Source: Solwaraspora sp. WMMA2056 (lineage in GTDB: Bacteria > Actinomycetota > Actinomycetes > Mycobacteriales > Micromonosporaceae). Taken from it: 64,000 nt of DNA. This document shows, piece after piece, positions 34,880 to 42,843 of the stretch (positions are counted from its first letter, which is position 1; each line of letters starts with the position of its first letter). Made by a program: the position numbers and the translations under genes. The DNA is taken from NCBI RefSeq assembly GCF_030345095.1, contig NZ_CP128360.1, positions 5,828,001 to 5,892,000 on the forward strand, written 5' to 3'. The notes under the pieces are model-generated. The model searched no databases. It worked only from the letters and a program-made list of their open reading frames with translations, and had not been told where the DNA came from.

Positions 34880-34923
34880 GCGGTATTCCTCTGAGGAATA
34901 ATTATTCCTCAGAGGAATACCGC
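34880..34923. repeat. 44-bp perfect AT-rich palindrome made of two nested palindromes
   Basis: Positions 34880-34901 are the exact reverse complement of 34902-34923. Inside, two 17-base units, TATTCCTCTGAGGAATA (34883-34899) and TATTCCTCAGAGGAATA (34904-34920), are themselves palindromic about one central base. It is strikingly A/T-rich for this genome. It lies 67 bases after the IclR stop and 121 bases before the DUF998 start. It may be the pca operon terminator or a double operator for an unknown dimeric regulator. Confidence 0.8.
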
Positions 34924-35043
34924 TGATCCGGACATGTGGTCGGGGGAACCGTCAGCCGGTCGCCCGCTGCCCCGGGTCCGACCGCTGGCCGGCGTCGACC
35001 GGGCGGGCCGTGACACCGTAGCGGGCTGTGACACCGTAGCGGG

Positions 35044-35676
35044 GTGTGGCGTACCAGGTGGTGGGCGGTCGGGGCGGCGGTCGGCGCGGTCGGCGGGGCG
35101 GCGACCGCGACGGTCGCGGTCGTCGCCGGTCCCGGTCCGCGACTGCGCGGGTACGTCAGCGAGTCCGGCGTCGGCGACGGCGGCTACGTGCTGGCGTACC
35201 AGTTGGGGTTCCTGGTGCTGGCGGCGAGCCTGCTACTGCTCGGCGGGGCGCTGCGGCCGGTGCCGGTCGCCGCCGCGCTGCTGGTCGCGGCAGCCGTGGC
35301 GACGGCCGTCTCGGCGGCGGTGCCGTGCCGGGAGGGCTGCCCGCTGCCGCCGCACGATCCGGTCACCGTCGCCGATCTGGTGCACGGCGGGGCGAGTGTG
35401 CTCGCCGTTGCCTGCTGTGTCTTCGCGATGGTCGCCACCTGGTGGTCCGCCGCGTCGACCCGCACGGTGCGCCGGCTGGCGCTGTGGGCGCTGGCGGGCG
35501 CACTGCCGCTGGCGGCGACGGTCGGGCTGACGATGCTGCTGGTCGGCGCGGGGCTGCTGGTCGGCGTGCTGGAGCGCCTGCTGTTGCTGCTGATCGTGGC
35601 GTGGTGCGTGGGTACGGCGGCGAGCGTTGTCCGTGACCCGGAACACTCCGATTGCAGAAACTACGTAGGTACGTAA
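35044..35676 (+). CDS. DUF998 family membrane protein
   Basis: The 210-aa protein has six predicted helices and the DUF998 landmarks: GYVSESGVGDGGYVLAYQLG in the first loop, CREGCPLPPHDPVTVADLVHG in the central loop, then three helices with ERLLLLLIVAWCVG at the end. The family is widespread in actinobacteria; no function is established. The GTG at 35044 is the first start after the double palindrome. The adjacent winged-helix regulator starts 10 bp downstream of its stop, with a promoter-like region inside the 3' end. Confidence 0.8.
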   Translation: MWRTRWWAVGAAVGAVGGAATATVAVVAGPGPRLRGYVSESGVGDGGYVLAYQLGFLVLAASLLLLGGALRPVPVAAALLVAAAVATAVSAAVPCREGCPLPPHDPVTVADLVHGGASVLAVACCVFAMVATWWSAASTRTVRRLALWALAGALPLAATVGLTMLLVGAGLLVGVLERLLLLLIVAWCVGTAASVVRDPEHSDCRNYVGT

Positions 35677-35682
35677 TAGTTG
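35652..35682 (+). promoter_or_regulatory. candidate promoter with embedded TACGTA repeats
   Basis: TTGCAG (35652-35657) and TAATAG (35674-35679) are spaced 16 bases apart. Between them lie CTACGTAG and TACGTA, giving the inverted pattern AACTA...TAGTT around two TACGTA cores. The regulator's ATG is at 35687. The overlap of operator-like repeats and promoter suggests that the winged-helix protein represses its own operon. Confidence 0.5.
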
Positions 35683-35686
35683 CTTC

Positions 35687-36229
35687 ATGAGTGATGAGCT
35701 GGCGGAGCGGGTCACCGCGCTCGAGGAGCTGGTGCGAACCCTGGTCGACCGGTGGGATGCCGGGTCGCCGGCCGCCCCCGCTGTCACCACGAGCGGCCCG
35801 GACACACCGTCGGGCCCGGACCGGCACCCGTTCTGGGCGCTCGACGGGCTCAAGGCACAGGTCGGCGACACCTCAGGCGCGGTGCTCTACACCGGGACCG
35901 TCACCCTGCCCACCGGCGAGCACTACGACTGGCAGTACGGGCACACCGTCGACGACCTGCTCGACACCGACTGGCGCGGGTACGCCGAGACCCTGACCGC
36001 GCTCGCCCACCCGGTGCGGCTGCTGCTGATCAGGCAGATCCTGGCCGGCACCCGGACCGTCGCCGCCCTGGCCGAGATCGACGGGCTGGGCACCACCGGC
36101 CAGCTCTACCACCACCTGCGGCAGCTCGTCAGTGCCGGCTGGCTGCGCTCGTCGGCCCGGGGGCAGTACGCCGTACCGCCGGAGCGGGTCGTCCCCCTGC
36201 TGATCGTCCTGTCTGGAGCATACCGATGA
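35687..36229 (+). CDS. ArsR-like winged-helix transcriptional regulator
   Basis: The 180-aa protein has a short coiled N-terminus (MSDELAERVTALEELVRTLV), a linker, and from about residue 95 a winged helix: YAETLTALAHPVRLLLIRQI, then TTGQLYHHLRQLVSAGWLRS and a wing with GQYAVPPERV. The HPVRLLL and LYHHLRQL stretches are ArsR-like. No metal-binding cysteines are present, so it probably senses something other than metal. The stop overlaps the start of the serine hydrolase gene by 4 bases (ATGA), indicating that the two are made together. Confidence 0.85.
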   Translation: MSDELAERVTALEELVRTLVDRWDAGSPAAPAVTTSGPDTPSGPDRHPFWALDGLKAQVGDTSGAVLYTGTVTLPTGEHYDWQYGHTVDDLLDTDWRGYAETLTALAHPVRLLLIRQILAGTRTVAALAEIDGLGTTGQLYHHLRQLVSAGWLRSSARGQYAVPPERVVPLLIVLSGAYR

Positions 36230-37746
36230 ATCCGGTCCGTACCCGCGCCATGGTCGTCGCGACGGTCGTCGCCGTCGTCGGCGGGCTGCTCGCCGCGCTG
36301 ATCGCCCCCTGGCCGGCCCGTCTGGGCGGCACCGACACCGGTGACGCCGCGCTGGCGGCCGAGGTCCGCGCGGTGATCGACGACCCCGGCGGCTACCGGG
36401 GGCTGGCGGTCGCCCGGATCGTCGACGGTCAGGTCCGCACCGCCGGGCTCGGCGACCGGACCACCGGCCTGGCCGGGGCCAGCGGGGAGCCGGTGACCCC
36501 GGACACCCCGTTCGAGATCGGTTCGATCGGCAAGACGCTGACCGGAATGGTGCTGGCCGACCAGATCGCCGACGGGCAGGTCGACGCCGACACGACGCTG
36601 GCCGAAGCCCTGCCCGATCAGGAATTCGGTGACCCGGCGGTCGGTGAGATCACCCTGGCGGAGCTGGCCAGTCACCGCTCCGGGCTGCCCCGGCTGCCGC
36701 CGGTCGGCCTCGCCGAGACACTCACCATGTCGCTGGGGGCGCTGCGCGGCACCGACCCGTACACCGGTCTGGACACCGACCGGATCCGCGAGACGCTGGC
36801 CGACGCCGAGGTCGGCGACGGACGCGGCGAGGTGGACTACTCCAACTTCGGCATGGCGCTGCTCGGCATCGCGCTGGCCGAGCAGGCCGACACCAGCTTC
36901 CCTGAGCTGGTGCGGCGGGAGATCTTCGACCCGCTCGGGCTGGCCGACACCGGATACGCCCTCGACGGTGCCGCCGTGCCGGACGGCGCAGCGACCGGCG
37001 GGATGGCCAGCGGCAAGGCCACCGAACCGTGGCAGGCGTCCGGGCTGGCCGGAGCCGGCATCGGGCCGTGGTCCACGGCGCCAGACCTGGCGACCCTGGT
37101 CGCCGCGATGCTCGACGGCAGCGCGCCCGGAGCCGACGCGGCGCAGGCCCGCTTCGACGCGGGCGAGGACAGCCGGATCGGCTACAGCTGGTTCACCACC
37201 AGCTACGACGGCCGGGAGATCGTCTGGCACAACGGCGCTACCAGCGGATTCCGCTCGTACGTCGGCTACGACCCGGCCACCGGTGACGCCGTGGTGGTGC
37301 TGGGCAACACCGACAAGGGGGTCGAACCGATCGGGTTGTCACTGCTCGGAGTGGCCGTCGACGACGACCCGACCGGTGCCGGGCCGCTGATGATCGGCGT
37401 CACCGTTTTGTTGCTGCTGGCCGGGGCGGTCACCCCGGTCCTGGCCGCGCTCGGTGGCCGGCGTCGTTGGCTGCCGGCGGCGGACCGGCTCAAGCTGGTC
37501 ACCTCGACGCTGACCGCCCTGATCTACCTGCTGATCGTCTACGGCACCGGTGCCTGGCATGACGTGTGGGCCGGCTGGTGGGCGCTCGCCGCCGGACTGG
37601 CCGCCGGTGGGGCGGCGACTGGGGCGCTGCGCTGGCGTCAACTGCCGCTGATCGGCTCGGGCCGGCGGTGGCTGCGCTGGACCGGTGCCGCGCTGACCGG
37701 CACGGTCGCCGCCCTGCTGCTTGCGCTGGTCGTGCTGTTCAGCTGA
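36226..37746 (+). CDS. beta-lactamase-fold serine hydrolase with C-terminal membrane domain
   Basis: The 506-aa protein has an N-terminal signal anchor (residues 8-30), a class C beta-lactamase/PBP4*-type domain with SIGK (Ser100-Lys103), the Tyr-Ser-Asn of DYSNFG and the HNG of WHNGATSG, and then about four membrane helices (385-506). The active site should face outside. Such proteins act on peptides, esters or cell-wall material rather than as true beta-lactamases; the substrate is unknown. It is coupled to the winged-helix regulator, and that pair is a recurring type in actinobacteria, suggesting envelope stress sensing (inference). Confidence 0.85.
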   Translation: MNPVRTRAMVVATVVAVVGGLLAALIAPWPARLGGTDTGDAALAAEVRAVIDDPGGYRGLAVARIVDGQVRTAGLGDRTTGLAGASGEPVTPDTPFEIGSIGKTLTGMVLADQIADGQVDADTTLAEALPDQEFGDPAVGEITLAELASHRSGLPRLPPVGLAETLTMSLGALRGTDPYTGLDTDRIRETLADAEVGDGRGEVDYSNFGMALLGIALAEQADTSFPELVRREIFDPLGLADTGYALDGAAVPDGAATGGMASGKATEPWQASGLAGAGIGPWSTAPDLATLVAAMLDGSAPGADAAQARFDAGEDSRIGYSWFTTSYDGREIVWHNGATSGFRSYVGYDPATGDAVVVLGNTDKGVEPIGLSLLGVAVDDDPTGAGPLMIGVTVLLLLAGAVTPVLAALGGRRRWLPAADRLKLVTSTLTALIYLLIVYGTGAWHDVWAGWWALAAGLAAGGAATGALRWRQLPLIGSGRRWLRWTGAALTGTVAALLLALVVLFS

Positions 37747-37783
37747 CAGCCGTCAGAACAGCGCGCCGTTGAACAGCGCAGTC

Positions 37784-38104
37784 TTACCCGGCCTCGGTGA
37801 GCAGTCCGCGCAGGACACTTCCTACGGTCACTTCGAAGAGATCGCGCGGCGCTGACGACGCGGACGACTCGGTAAGGGCAGCGGAGAGGTTCGGAAGCAC
37901 CGCCATGTCGATCCCGTCGAAGGAGACCGGCGGGCCTGCGGATTCACTGCGCGCGAAGAGCGACACCACGCCGGTCATCATGGCGATCGCCTCGAACTTG
38001 GCGGTGGTCGTGGCCGGCACCGGCCGGAGGATCGCCAGGCAGTGGTCGAACCAGGCGAGGCTCTGCGGGCCGAGGGCGGTGGGTCGGGGCAGGATCTCCA
38101 CCAG
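37784..38104 (-). pseudogene. TetR family regulator, C-terminal remnant
   Basis: The minus-strand frame ending at 37784 encodes about 107 residues that read like the ligand/dimerisation half of a TetR repressor: RPTALGPQSLAWFDHCLAIL (typical 'GP..L.WFD..L..L' helix), then TTTAKFEAIAMMTGVVSLFA and a C-terminal helix ending LRGLLTEAG. There is no helix-turn-helix domain: upstream of residue L at 38104 the frame turns into antisense of the adjoining alpha/beta hydrolase. The gene has therefore lost its N-terminal DNA-binding half, start and promoter. The remnant keeps good codon usage, so the loss looks recent. Confidence 0.7.
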
Positions 38105-38111
38105 GCAACGG

Positions 38112-38927
38112 GTGCCAGCGGCCGACGGCGCCGAGATCGTGCTCGACTCCACCGGCACCGGGCCGGGCATCGTCGTCGTGCACGGCGGCGGCGTCACCAT
38201 CGAGATGTACCGACGGCTGGCCAGCCGTTTCACGATGCACCTCTACAACCGCCGAGGGCGGGCCGACGCGGCTGCCCGCGCCGAGCCCTACGACGGCGAA
38301 CAGGACATCGGCGACCTCGCGACACTGCTGACCCACACCGGAGCCTGCAACGTGATCGGCCACAGTGGCGGCGGCTTCATCGCTCTGCGCGCCGCCGCGC
38401 GACGGCTGCCGATCAGCCGGCTCGCCCTCTACGATCCAGCGGTCCAGATCAACGGGCTGAGCCCGGCCGGGTGGCTGCCAGCCGCACAGCAATCGGCGCG
38501 CACCGGCGACATCGCCCGCGCCACGGCTCTCACCAGCGCCGGCATCAACACCCACTCGGCCGCGTCGCGCCTGCCACTAGGCCTACAGGTCGCCATCTGC
38601 CGACTGTTCATCCGAACCCCCATCGGCCGCACCATGGGAGAACTACTTCCGACCTCACTCGACGAGAGCGCGCTGATCCACCGGCACGACGGCCCGCCGG
38701 AGCGGTGGTCCGGCATCGACGCGGAGGTGCTGCTGGCCTACGGCGCTGACGGTCCGCCCTACTACCCGCCCATCATCGAGGCCCTGGCCCGGGTCATGCC
38801 TCATGCCCGCACCCTGACGGTGCCGCGCGCCGGTCACGACGCGCTCAACCGCGCCCCGCGACACCTCACCGACGCGCTCGCCGAGTTCTTCACCGCCCCA
38901 GTCACCTCGGCGCCCCCCGATGCGTAA
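38112..38927 (+). CDS. alpha/beta hydrolase, N-terminally truncated at a deletion junction
   Basis: From the GTG at 38112 the 271-aa product runs VPAADGAEIVLDSTGTGPGI then VVVHGGG, with NVIGHSGGGFIAL as nucleophile elbow and the His of PRAGHDALN near the end. The catalytic domain is essentially whole, but the usual Met, upstream residues and promoter are missing; immediately left is the antisense TetR remnant. A longer frame from 37797 would read through that remnant and is not protein-like. It may still be translated from GTG 38112 (weak AGGCAACGG upstream), or be silent. Substrate unknown. Confidence 0.65.
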   Translation: MPAADGAEIVLDSTGTGPGIVVVHGGGVTIEMYRRLASRFTMHLYNRRGRADAAARAEPYDGEQDIGDLATLLTHTGACNVIGHSGGGFIALRAAARRLPISRLALYDPAVQINGLSPAGWLPAAQQSARTGDIARATALTSAGINTHSAASRLPLGLQVAICRLFIRTPIGRTMGELLPTSLDESALIHRHDGPPERWSGIDAEVLLAYGADGPPYYPPIIEALARVMPHARTLTVPRAGHDALNRAPRHLTDALAEFFTAPVTSAPPDA

Positions 38928-38937
38928 AGCTCGCCGA

Positions 38938-39777
38938 TCAGAACAGCACGGTGGCGAAGGTGCCGACGCGGCGGAAGCCGCACCGGTCGTAGACCCGGCG
39001 GGCGGCGGTGTTGTAGTCGTTGACGTACAGGCTGACGGTGGGGGCGACCCGGCGCAGCGCGTCGCGGACCACCGCCGCCATCGCCGGCGTGGCCAGCCCC
39101 CGGCCGCGCCACAGCGGATCGACCCAGACCCCCTGGACCTGCGCGGTGTGCCGGGTGACGACGGCCAGCTCGGCCTTGAAGACCACGGTGCCGTCGACGA
39201 TCCGGGCGTACGTGCGTCGGGCCCGGACCAGTTCGGCGACCCGCCGCTGGTAGCCACGCCCGGCGTCGTCGGCGATCGGCGACACCCCGACCTCTTCGGT
39301 GTACATGGCCACCGCCGCCGGGAAGAGCAGGTCGATCTCGTCGGTGCGGACCAGCCGTACGCCGGGGTCGGCCGGCACCGCCGGTGGCCGGTCGGCGACC
39401 AGCAACGGCTGCTCGGCGCGGACCTCGCGGGCCGGCCCCCACTGCTCGCCCAGCTGCTCCCACAGGCCGAGTACGGCGTCGGCCCGCCCGACGATCGACG
39501 AACAGACGCGCTCCTCGATGGCGAGCCGTTCGGCGAAGGCCGCGACCGCCGCCGCAGTGGCGTGTACGGGGCTGAGGTGCCCGCCGAGCCAGCACAGCGA
39601 CTCGAGTTGCCGCCGTGGGCCGTAGCCGAAGACGCGGCCGTCGGCACGCCACCAGGCCAGTCCGTGCGCGGCGACCCGTTCGGCGACCTGGGGTGCGGCG
39701 AAGGGATCGAGGTCGAGGATGCGTTCCACCGCCCCGCGTTCGGTCTCCCCGAGTTGCCGCACCGGCACCGTCAGCAC
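38938..39777 (-). CDS. GNAT acetyltransferase with N-terminal DUF4081
   Basis: The 279-aa protein has a DUF4081 domain (residues 1-125, including RADGRVFGYGPRRQLESLCW, CSSIVGRADAVLGLWEQLGE) and a C-terminal GNAT domain with the acetyl-CoA loop VQGVWVDPLWRGRGLATPAM and the SLYVNDYNTAARRVYDRCGF end strand. The acceptor is unknown. In Streptomyces and relatives this gene sits near ispG and proS, close to rimP; here it is flanked by gene remnants. The GTG at 39777 gives MLTVPVRQLGETERG, matching the family start. It is convergent with the truncated hydrolase (10-bp gap). Confidence 0.88.
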   Translation of the reverse strand: MLTVPVRQLGETERGAVERILDLDPFAAPQVAERVAAHGLAWWRADGRVFGYGPRRQLESLCWLGGHLSPVHATAAAVAAFAERLAIEERVCSSIVGRADAVLGLWEQLGEQWGPAREVRAEQPLLVADRPPAVPADPGVRLVRTDEIDLLFPAAVAMYTEEVGVSPIADDAGRGYQRRVAELVRARRTYARIVDGTVVFKAELAVVTRHTAQVQGVWVDPLWRGRGLATPAMAAVVRDALRRVAPTVSLYVNDYNTAARRVYDRCGFRRVGTFATVLF

Positions 39778-39833
39778 GGCTACCAGCCTGCCAGATCCGC
39801 CGCGACGCGGCAGACCCGATCGGCCATCGACGA

Positions 39834-40040
39834 TCAGGCGCTGCCCCGGACCACCAGTTCGGTGGGGAGGATGACGGCGGCGTGGGAGTCGCCGGCCAGG
39901 TGGCCGAGGAGCAGCCGGACCATTTCGACACTGATCCGGCCCAGTGGCTGGCGGATGGTGGTCAGCTGCGGCAGCGACGCGGTGGCGACCTCGGAGTCGT
40001 CGAAGCCGCCGACGGCGACGTCGCCGGGCACCCGGCGCCG
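39834..40040 (-). pseudogene. LacI family regulator, C-terminal remnant
   Basis: The frame ending at 39834 encodes the last roughly 69 residues of a LacI/GalR repressor: RVPGDVAVGGFDDSEVATAS, LPQLTTIRQPLGRISVEMVR and the classic end ILPTELVVRGSA. The helix-turn-helix and most of the sugar-binding domain are absent; to the right the DNA abruptly becomes a GH53 galactanase read in the opposite direction. The junction is at about 40038-40048. GTG 40031 could in principle start a 65-aa peptide, but it would lack any DNA-binding part. Confidence 0.85.
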
Positions 40041-40048
40041 AGGCCCGG

Positions 40049-41242
40049 GTGGCGATCCCGACTACCGGCACCTGGACGCAGATCTCGGTCTCCACGACGG
40101 TGACCAACGGACAGTGCACGGTCAGTTTCGTCTCCAACGCCCGCGCCGGAAACTGGATCAACGTGGACGATGTGGAGTTCACCGGCGGGCCGACCGGCAA
40201 CCCGGGCGTACCCGGCGGGTTCATGGTCGGCGCCGACTTCTCGACGTTGAAAAAGAACGAGGACCGGGGTGCGGTCTACCGCGACGCCGCCGGCAACCAG
40301 CGTGACGCCGTCCAGCTGCTGCGCTCGGCCGGCGTCAACTACGCCCGGTTGAAGGTGTGGGTGAACCCGACCGACGGCTACAACGACAAGTCCCGGGTGC
40401 TGGCGATGGCCGCCCGGGCCAAGGCGCAGGGGATGCGGCTGCTGGTCGACTTCCACTACTCCGACACCTGGGCCGACCCGGGCAAGCAGTACAAACCCCG
40501 GGCCTGGGCGAACTACAGCGTCACCCAGCTGCGCGACGCCGTCTACAGCCACACGTACGACGTGTTGAACTCGTTGAAGGCGCAGGGCACCACCGCCGAC
40601 ATGGTGCAGGTCGGCAACGAGATCAACGACGGGATGTTGTGGCCGGAGGGCCGCAGCAACAACTGGGCCAACCTGGCGACCTTCCTGACCGCCGGGGCGC
40701 AGGCGGTCAAGGCCGTCGACGCGAACACGCGGGTGATGCTGCACCTGGCCGAGGGCGGCAACAACAGCCAGCACCGCTGGTGGTTCGACCAGGCCACCTC
40801 GCGCGGCGTGCCGTTCGACGTGATCGGGGTGTCGCACTACCTCTACTGGCACGGCTCGATCACCAGCCTGCGCACCAACCTCAACGACCTGGCGGCGCGC
40901 TACCAGCGGCCGGTCGTGGTGGTGGAGACCGCGTACGGGTTCACCACCGCGCAGAATGATCACGAGCCGAACATCTTCAACGCCTCGCTCGCCTCGGCCG
41001 GCGGCTACCCGGCCACTGCGCAGGGCCAGGCCGATGCGCTGCGCGCGGTCTTCGACGCGGTCAAGGCGGTGCCGAACGGACGCGGCCTCGGTGTCTTCTA
41101 CTGGGAGCCGACCTGGACGGCGGTCTCCGGCTCCGGCTGGGATCCGGACGACCCGTCGTCGGGCAACGGCTGGGAGAACCAGGCGGTGTTCGGCTACTCC
41201 GGTCGGGCCCTGCCGGCGCTGGCCGTCTTCGGCCAGGTCTGA
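40049..41242 (+). CDS. GH53 arabinogalactan endo-beta-1,4-galactanase, 5'-truncated
   Basis: The 397-aa reading frame begins in the middle of a beta-sandwich module (IPTTGTWTQISVSTTVTNGQ, NWINVDDVEFTGG) and continues into a complete GH53 barrel: FMVGADFSTLKKNEDRGAVY, ARLKVWVNPTDGYNDKS, VQVGNEINDGMLWPEG (acid/base Glu) and VVVVETAYGFT (nucleophile Glu). GH53 enzymes cut beta-1,4-galactan in pectin side chains and are secreted. No signal peptide remains, because the frame is cut at the junction with the LacI remnant. The GTG at 40049 is the only nearby start and gives a cytoplasmic, probably useless product, so this is best read as a decaying gene. Confidence 0.8.
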   Translation: MAIPTTGTWTQISVSTTVTNGQCTVSFVSNARAGNWINVDDVEFTGGPTGNPGVPGGFMVGADFSTLKKNEDRGAVYRDAAGNQRDAVQLLRSAGVNYARLKVWVNPTDGYNDKSRVLAMAARAKAQGMRLLVDFHYSDTWADPGKQYKPRAWANYSVTQLRDAVYSHTYDVLNSLKAQGTTADMVQVGNEINDGMLWPEGRSNNWANLATFLTAGAQAVKAVDANTRVMLHLAEGGNNSQHRWWFDQATSRGVPFDVIGVSHYLYWHGSITSLRTNLNDLAARYQRPVVVVETAYGFTTAQNDHEPNIFNASLASAGGYPATAQGQADALRAVFDAVKAVPNGRGLGVFYWEPTWTAVSGSGWDPDDPSSGNGWENQAVFGYSGRALPALAVFGQV

Positions 41243-41281
41243 CCCGCCGGACAGCGGTGTGACCCGGGGGCCGGGCCCGGG

Positions 41282-42706
41282 TCAGCCGGCCAGGGCCACT
41301 GCGCCGAGCGCGACGAGCAGCGCCACGATCTGGCAGCCGCCGATGGCCAGAAAGGTGAACCCAGGCTGGCCGAGCCGGCCGCTGTCGACCCGCAGCAGCC
41401 TGGCGAGTGGTCCGTCCCGGTCGGTGCCGAACCTCGCCACCGACGAACCGAGGATCAACGCGAACAGCGCCGCCCCGAACCCCGGGTGAAGCAGCTCCAG
41501 CTCCGGACCGACGGCGTCGACGGAAGCCTGATCGGCCGCGCCGTCGGTCTCGGCGAGCATGACGGTCAGCCCGCAGGTGAGGACGGCGAGCGCGGCGAAA
41601 CACACCCGGACGGTGACCCGGCTGACGTCGCCCAACAGGTAGGCGGTGACCATCACCAGCATCGGCACGCCGATGATCGCCCAACCGAGCGCCGCCAGGA
41701 CGACGGGCCGGCAGCCGGTGTCGGAGCAACCGACGTCGAGCAGACCGACGAGCAGCGCCTCGCGCCGGATGATCCCGACGACCAACGCCCCGACGATGAG
41801 CGCGGCGAAGACGACCAGCTCCCAGCGGCCCAGATCCGCCCACGCGTGTCGGGCCGACCGCGACGACAGGATGGCCCAGATCCCGTCTTCGTCGGTGCCG
41901 TGCTGGTCGGGTCGTCGACGCCCGGGGCTGCTGTGGCGGCCTGCGGGCGGCTCCGTGCGGACCGCGCGCCAGCCGAGACCGACACCGACGATCGCCAGCA
42001 TCGCCGCCAACGCATACCACGGGCTGGCGTCGTACGGCTCGGCGACCAGCTGACGCAGCCCGCGGTCATCGACGGCGATCCGGGTGGTCGAGCCCACCGG
42101 AAAGTCGTCGGCGTCGTATACCTCGACGAAGATCGACGGCCGGTCGCCGGGCAGGTCGAGCTCGATCTCGCTCGAGCTGACGTGCGACCGTACGGTCGCC
42201 GCCAGGATCTGGGCGGCGCGCTGCTGCGCGTCGGCCCGCTCCTGGCGTTCGACGCTGAAGGCCACGCACGCCAGGGCCGCACCGATCAGCACGACGACGA
42301 AGAAGACCGCCGACGGCGCCGGCCGACGCCAGCCCGCCTGGCTCGGCCGCCGTGCTGCCCTGGTCAGCCACGCGTAGCCGGCGGCGAGACCGACGAGCAG
42401 CAGGTAACCCCAGAGCGCGGCGTCCTCGTCCGGTCTGGACAGGTCGTACGCGAACAGCGCCGCCGGGCCGGCGAACGCCAGTGCCGAGGCGAACTCCAGC
42501 TGGATCCAGTGCAGCAGCGGCAGCACCGTGAGCATCCCGAGCAGCAGGTTCGCGGACGGGTCCGGGCCGCACGGCGACGCCTCGCTGCAGGGCACGTCCG
42601 GCACGGCGACGATGACCACGGCGAAGATCGCGGCGGCGGTGGCCGGCAGCAGCCAGCGTTCGTTGCCCGGCCGCAGCAGCCGGCGGAGGGGTCGCGCCTC
42701 GGCCAC
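41282..42706 (-). CDS. hypothetical polytopic membrane protein
   Basis: The 474-aa protein has about ten hydrophobic segments in two groups, split by a soluble insert (residues about 150-215) containing SSEIELDLPGDRPSIFVEVY and DADDFPVGSTTRIAVDDRGL, which looks like a small beta-rich extracytoplasmic domain. Paired cysteines occur in loops (CSEASPCGPDP, CSDTGC). No family is recognised and no catalytic motif is seen. It is convergent with the truncated GH53 gene and diverges (137 bp between starts) from the two-gene STAND ATPase module, with which it might share regulation. Confidence 0.7.
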   Translation of the reverse strand: MAEARPLRRLLRPGNERWLLPATAAAIFAVVIVAVPDVPCSEASPCGPDPSANLLLGMLTVLPLLHWIQLEFASALAFAGPAALFAYDLSRPDEDAALWGYLLLVGLAAGYAWLTRAARRPSQAGWRRPAPSAVFFVVVLIGAALACVAFSVERQERADAQQRAAQILAATVRSHVSSSEIELDLPGDRPSIFVEVYDADDFPVGSTTRIAVDDRGLRQLVAEPYDASPWYALAAMLAIVGVGLGWRAVRTEPPAGRHSSPGRRRPDQHGTDEDGIWAILSSRSARHAWADLGRWELVVFAALIVGALVVGIIRREALLVGLLDVGCSDTGCRPVVLAALGWAIIGVPMLVMVTAYLLGDVSRVTVRVCFAALAVLTCGLTVMLAETDGAADQASVDAVGPELELLHPGFGAALFALILGSSVARFGTDRDGPLARLLRVDSGRLGQPGFTFLAIGGCQIVALLVALGAVALAG

Positions 42707-42843
42707 GCCGCGACAGTACGCATCCTGGTCAACGGTCGACGACCGCAGCTGGGCTGGCGGTGATCCGACAGTGCGCTGGCGCGGACCCGGTCAGGGCCGG
42801 ACACTGTCGACTACTCTGGACCGTGACGCCGCTGGAGGCCCTC

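Noticed and set aside
37797-38111. N-terminal extension of the alpha/beta hydrolase from ATG 37797
   Set aside because: This segment is the antisense of a recognisable TetR C-terminal domain, and its translation (for example KETGGPADSLRAKSDTT) does not resemble a hydrolase N-terminus.
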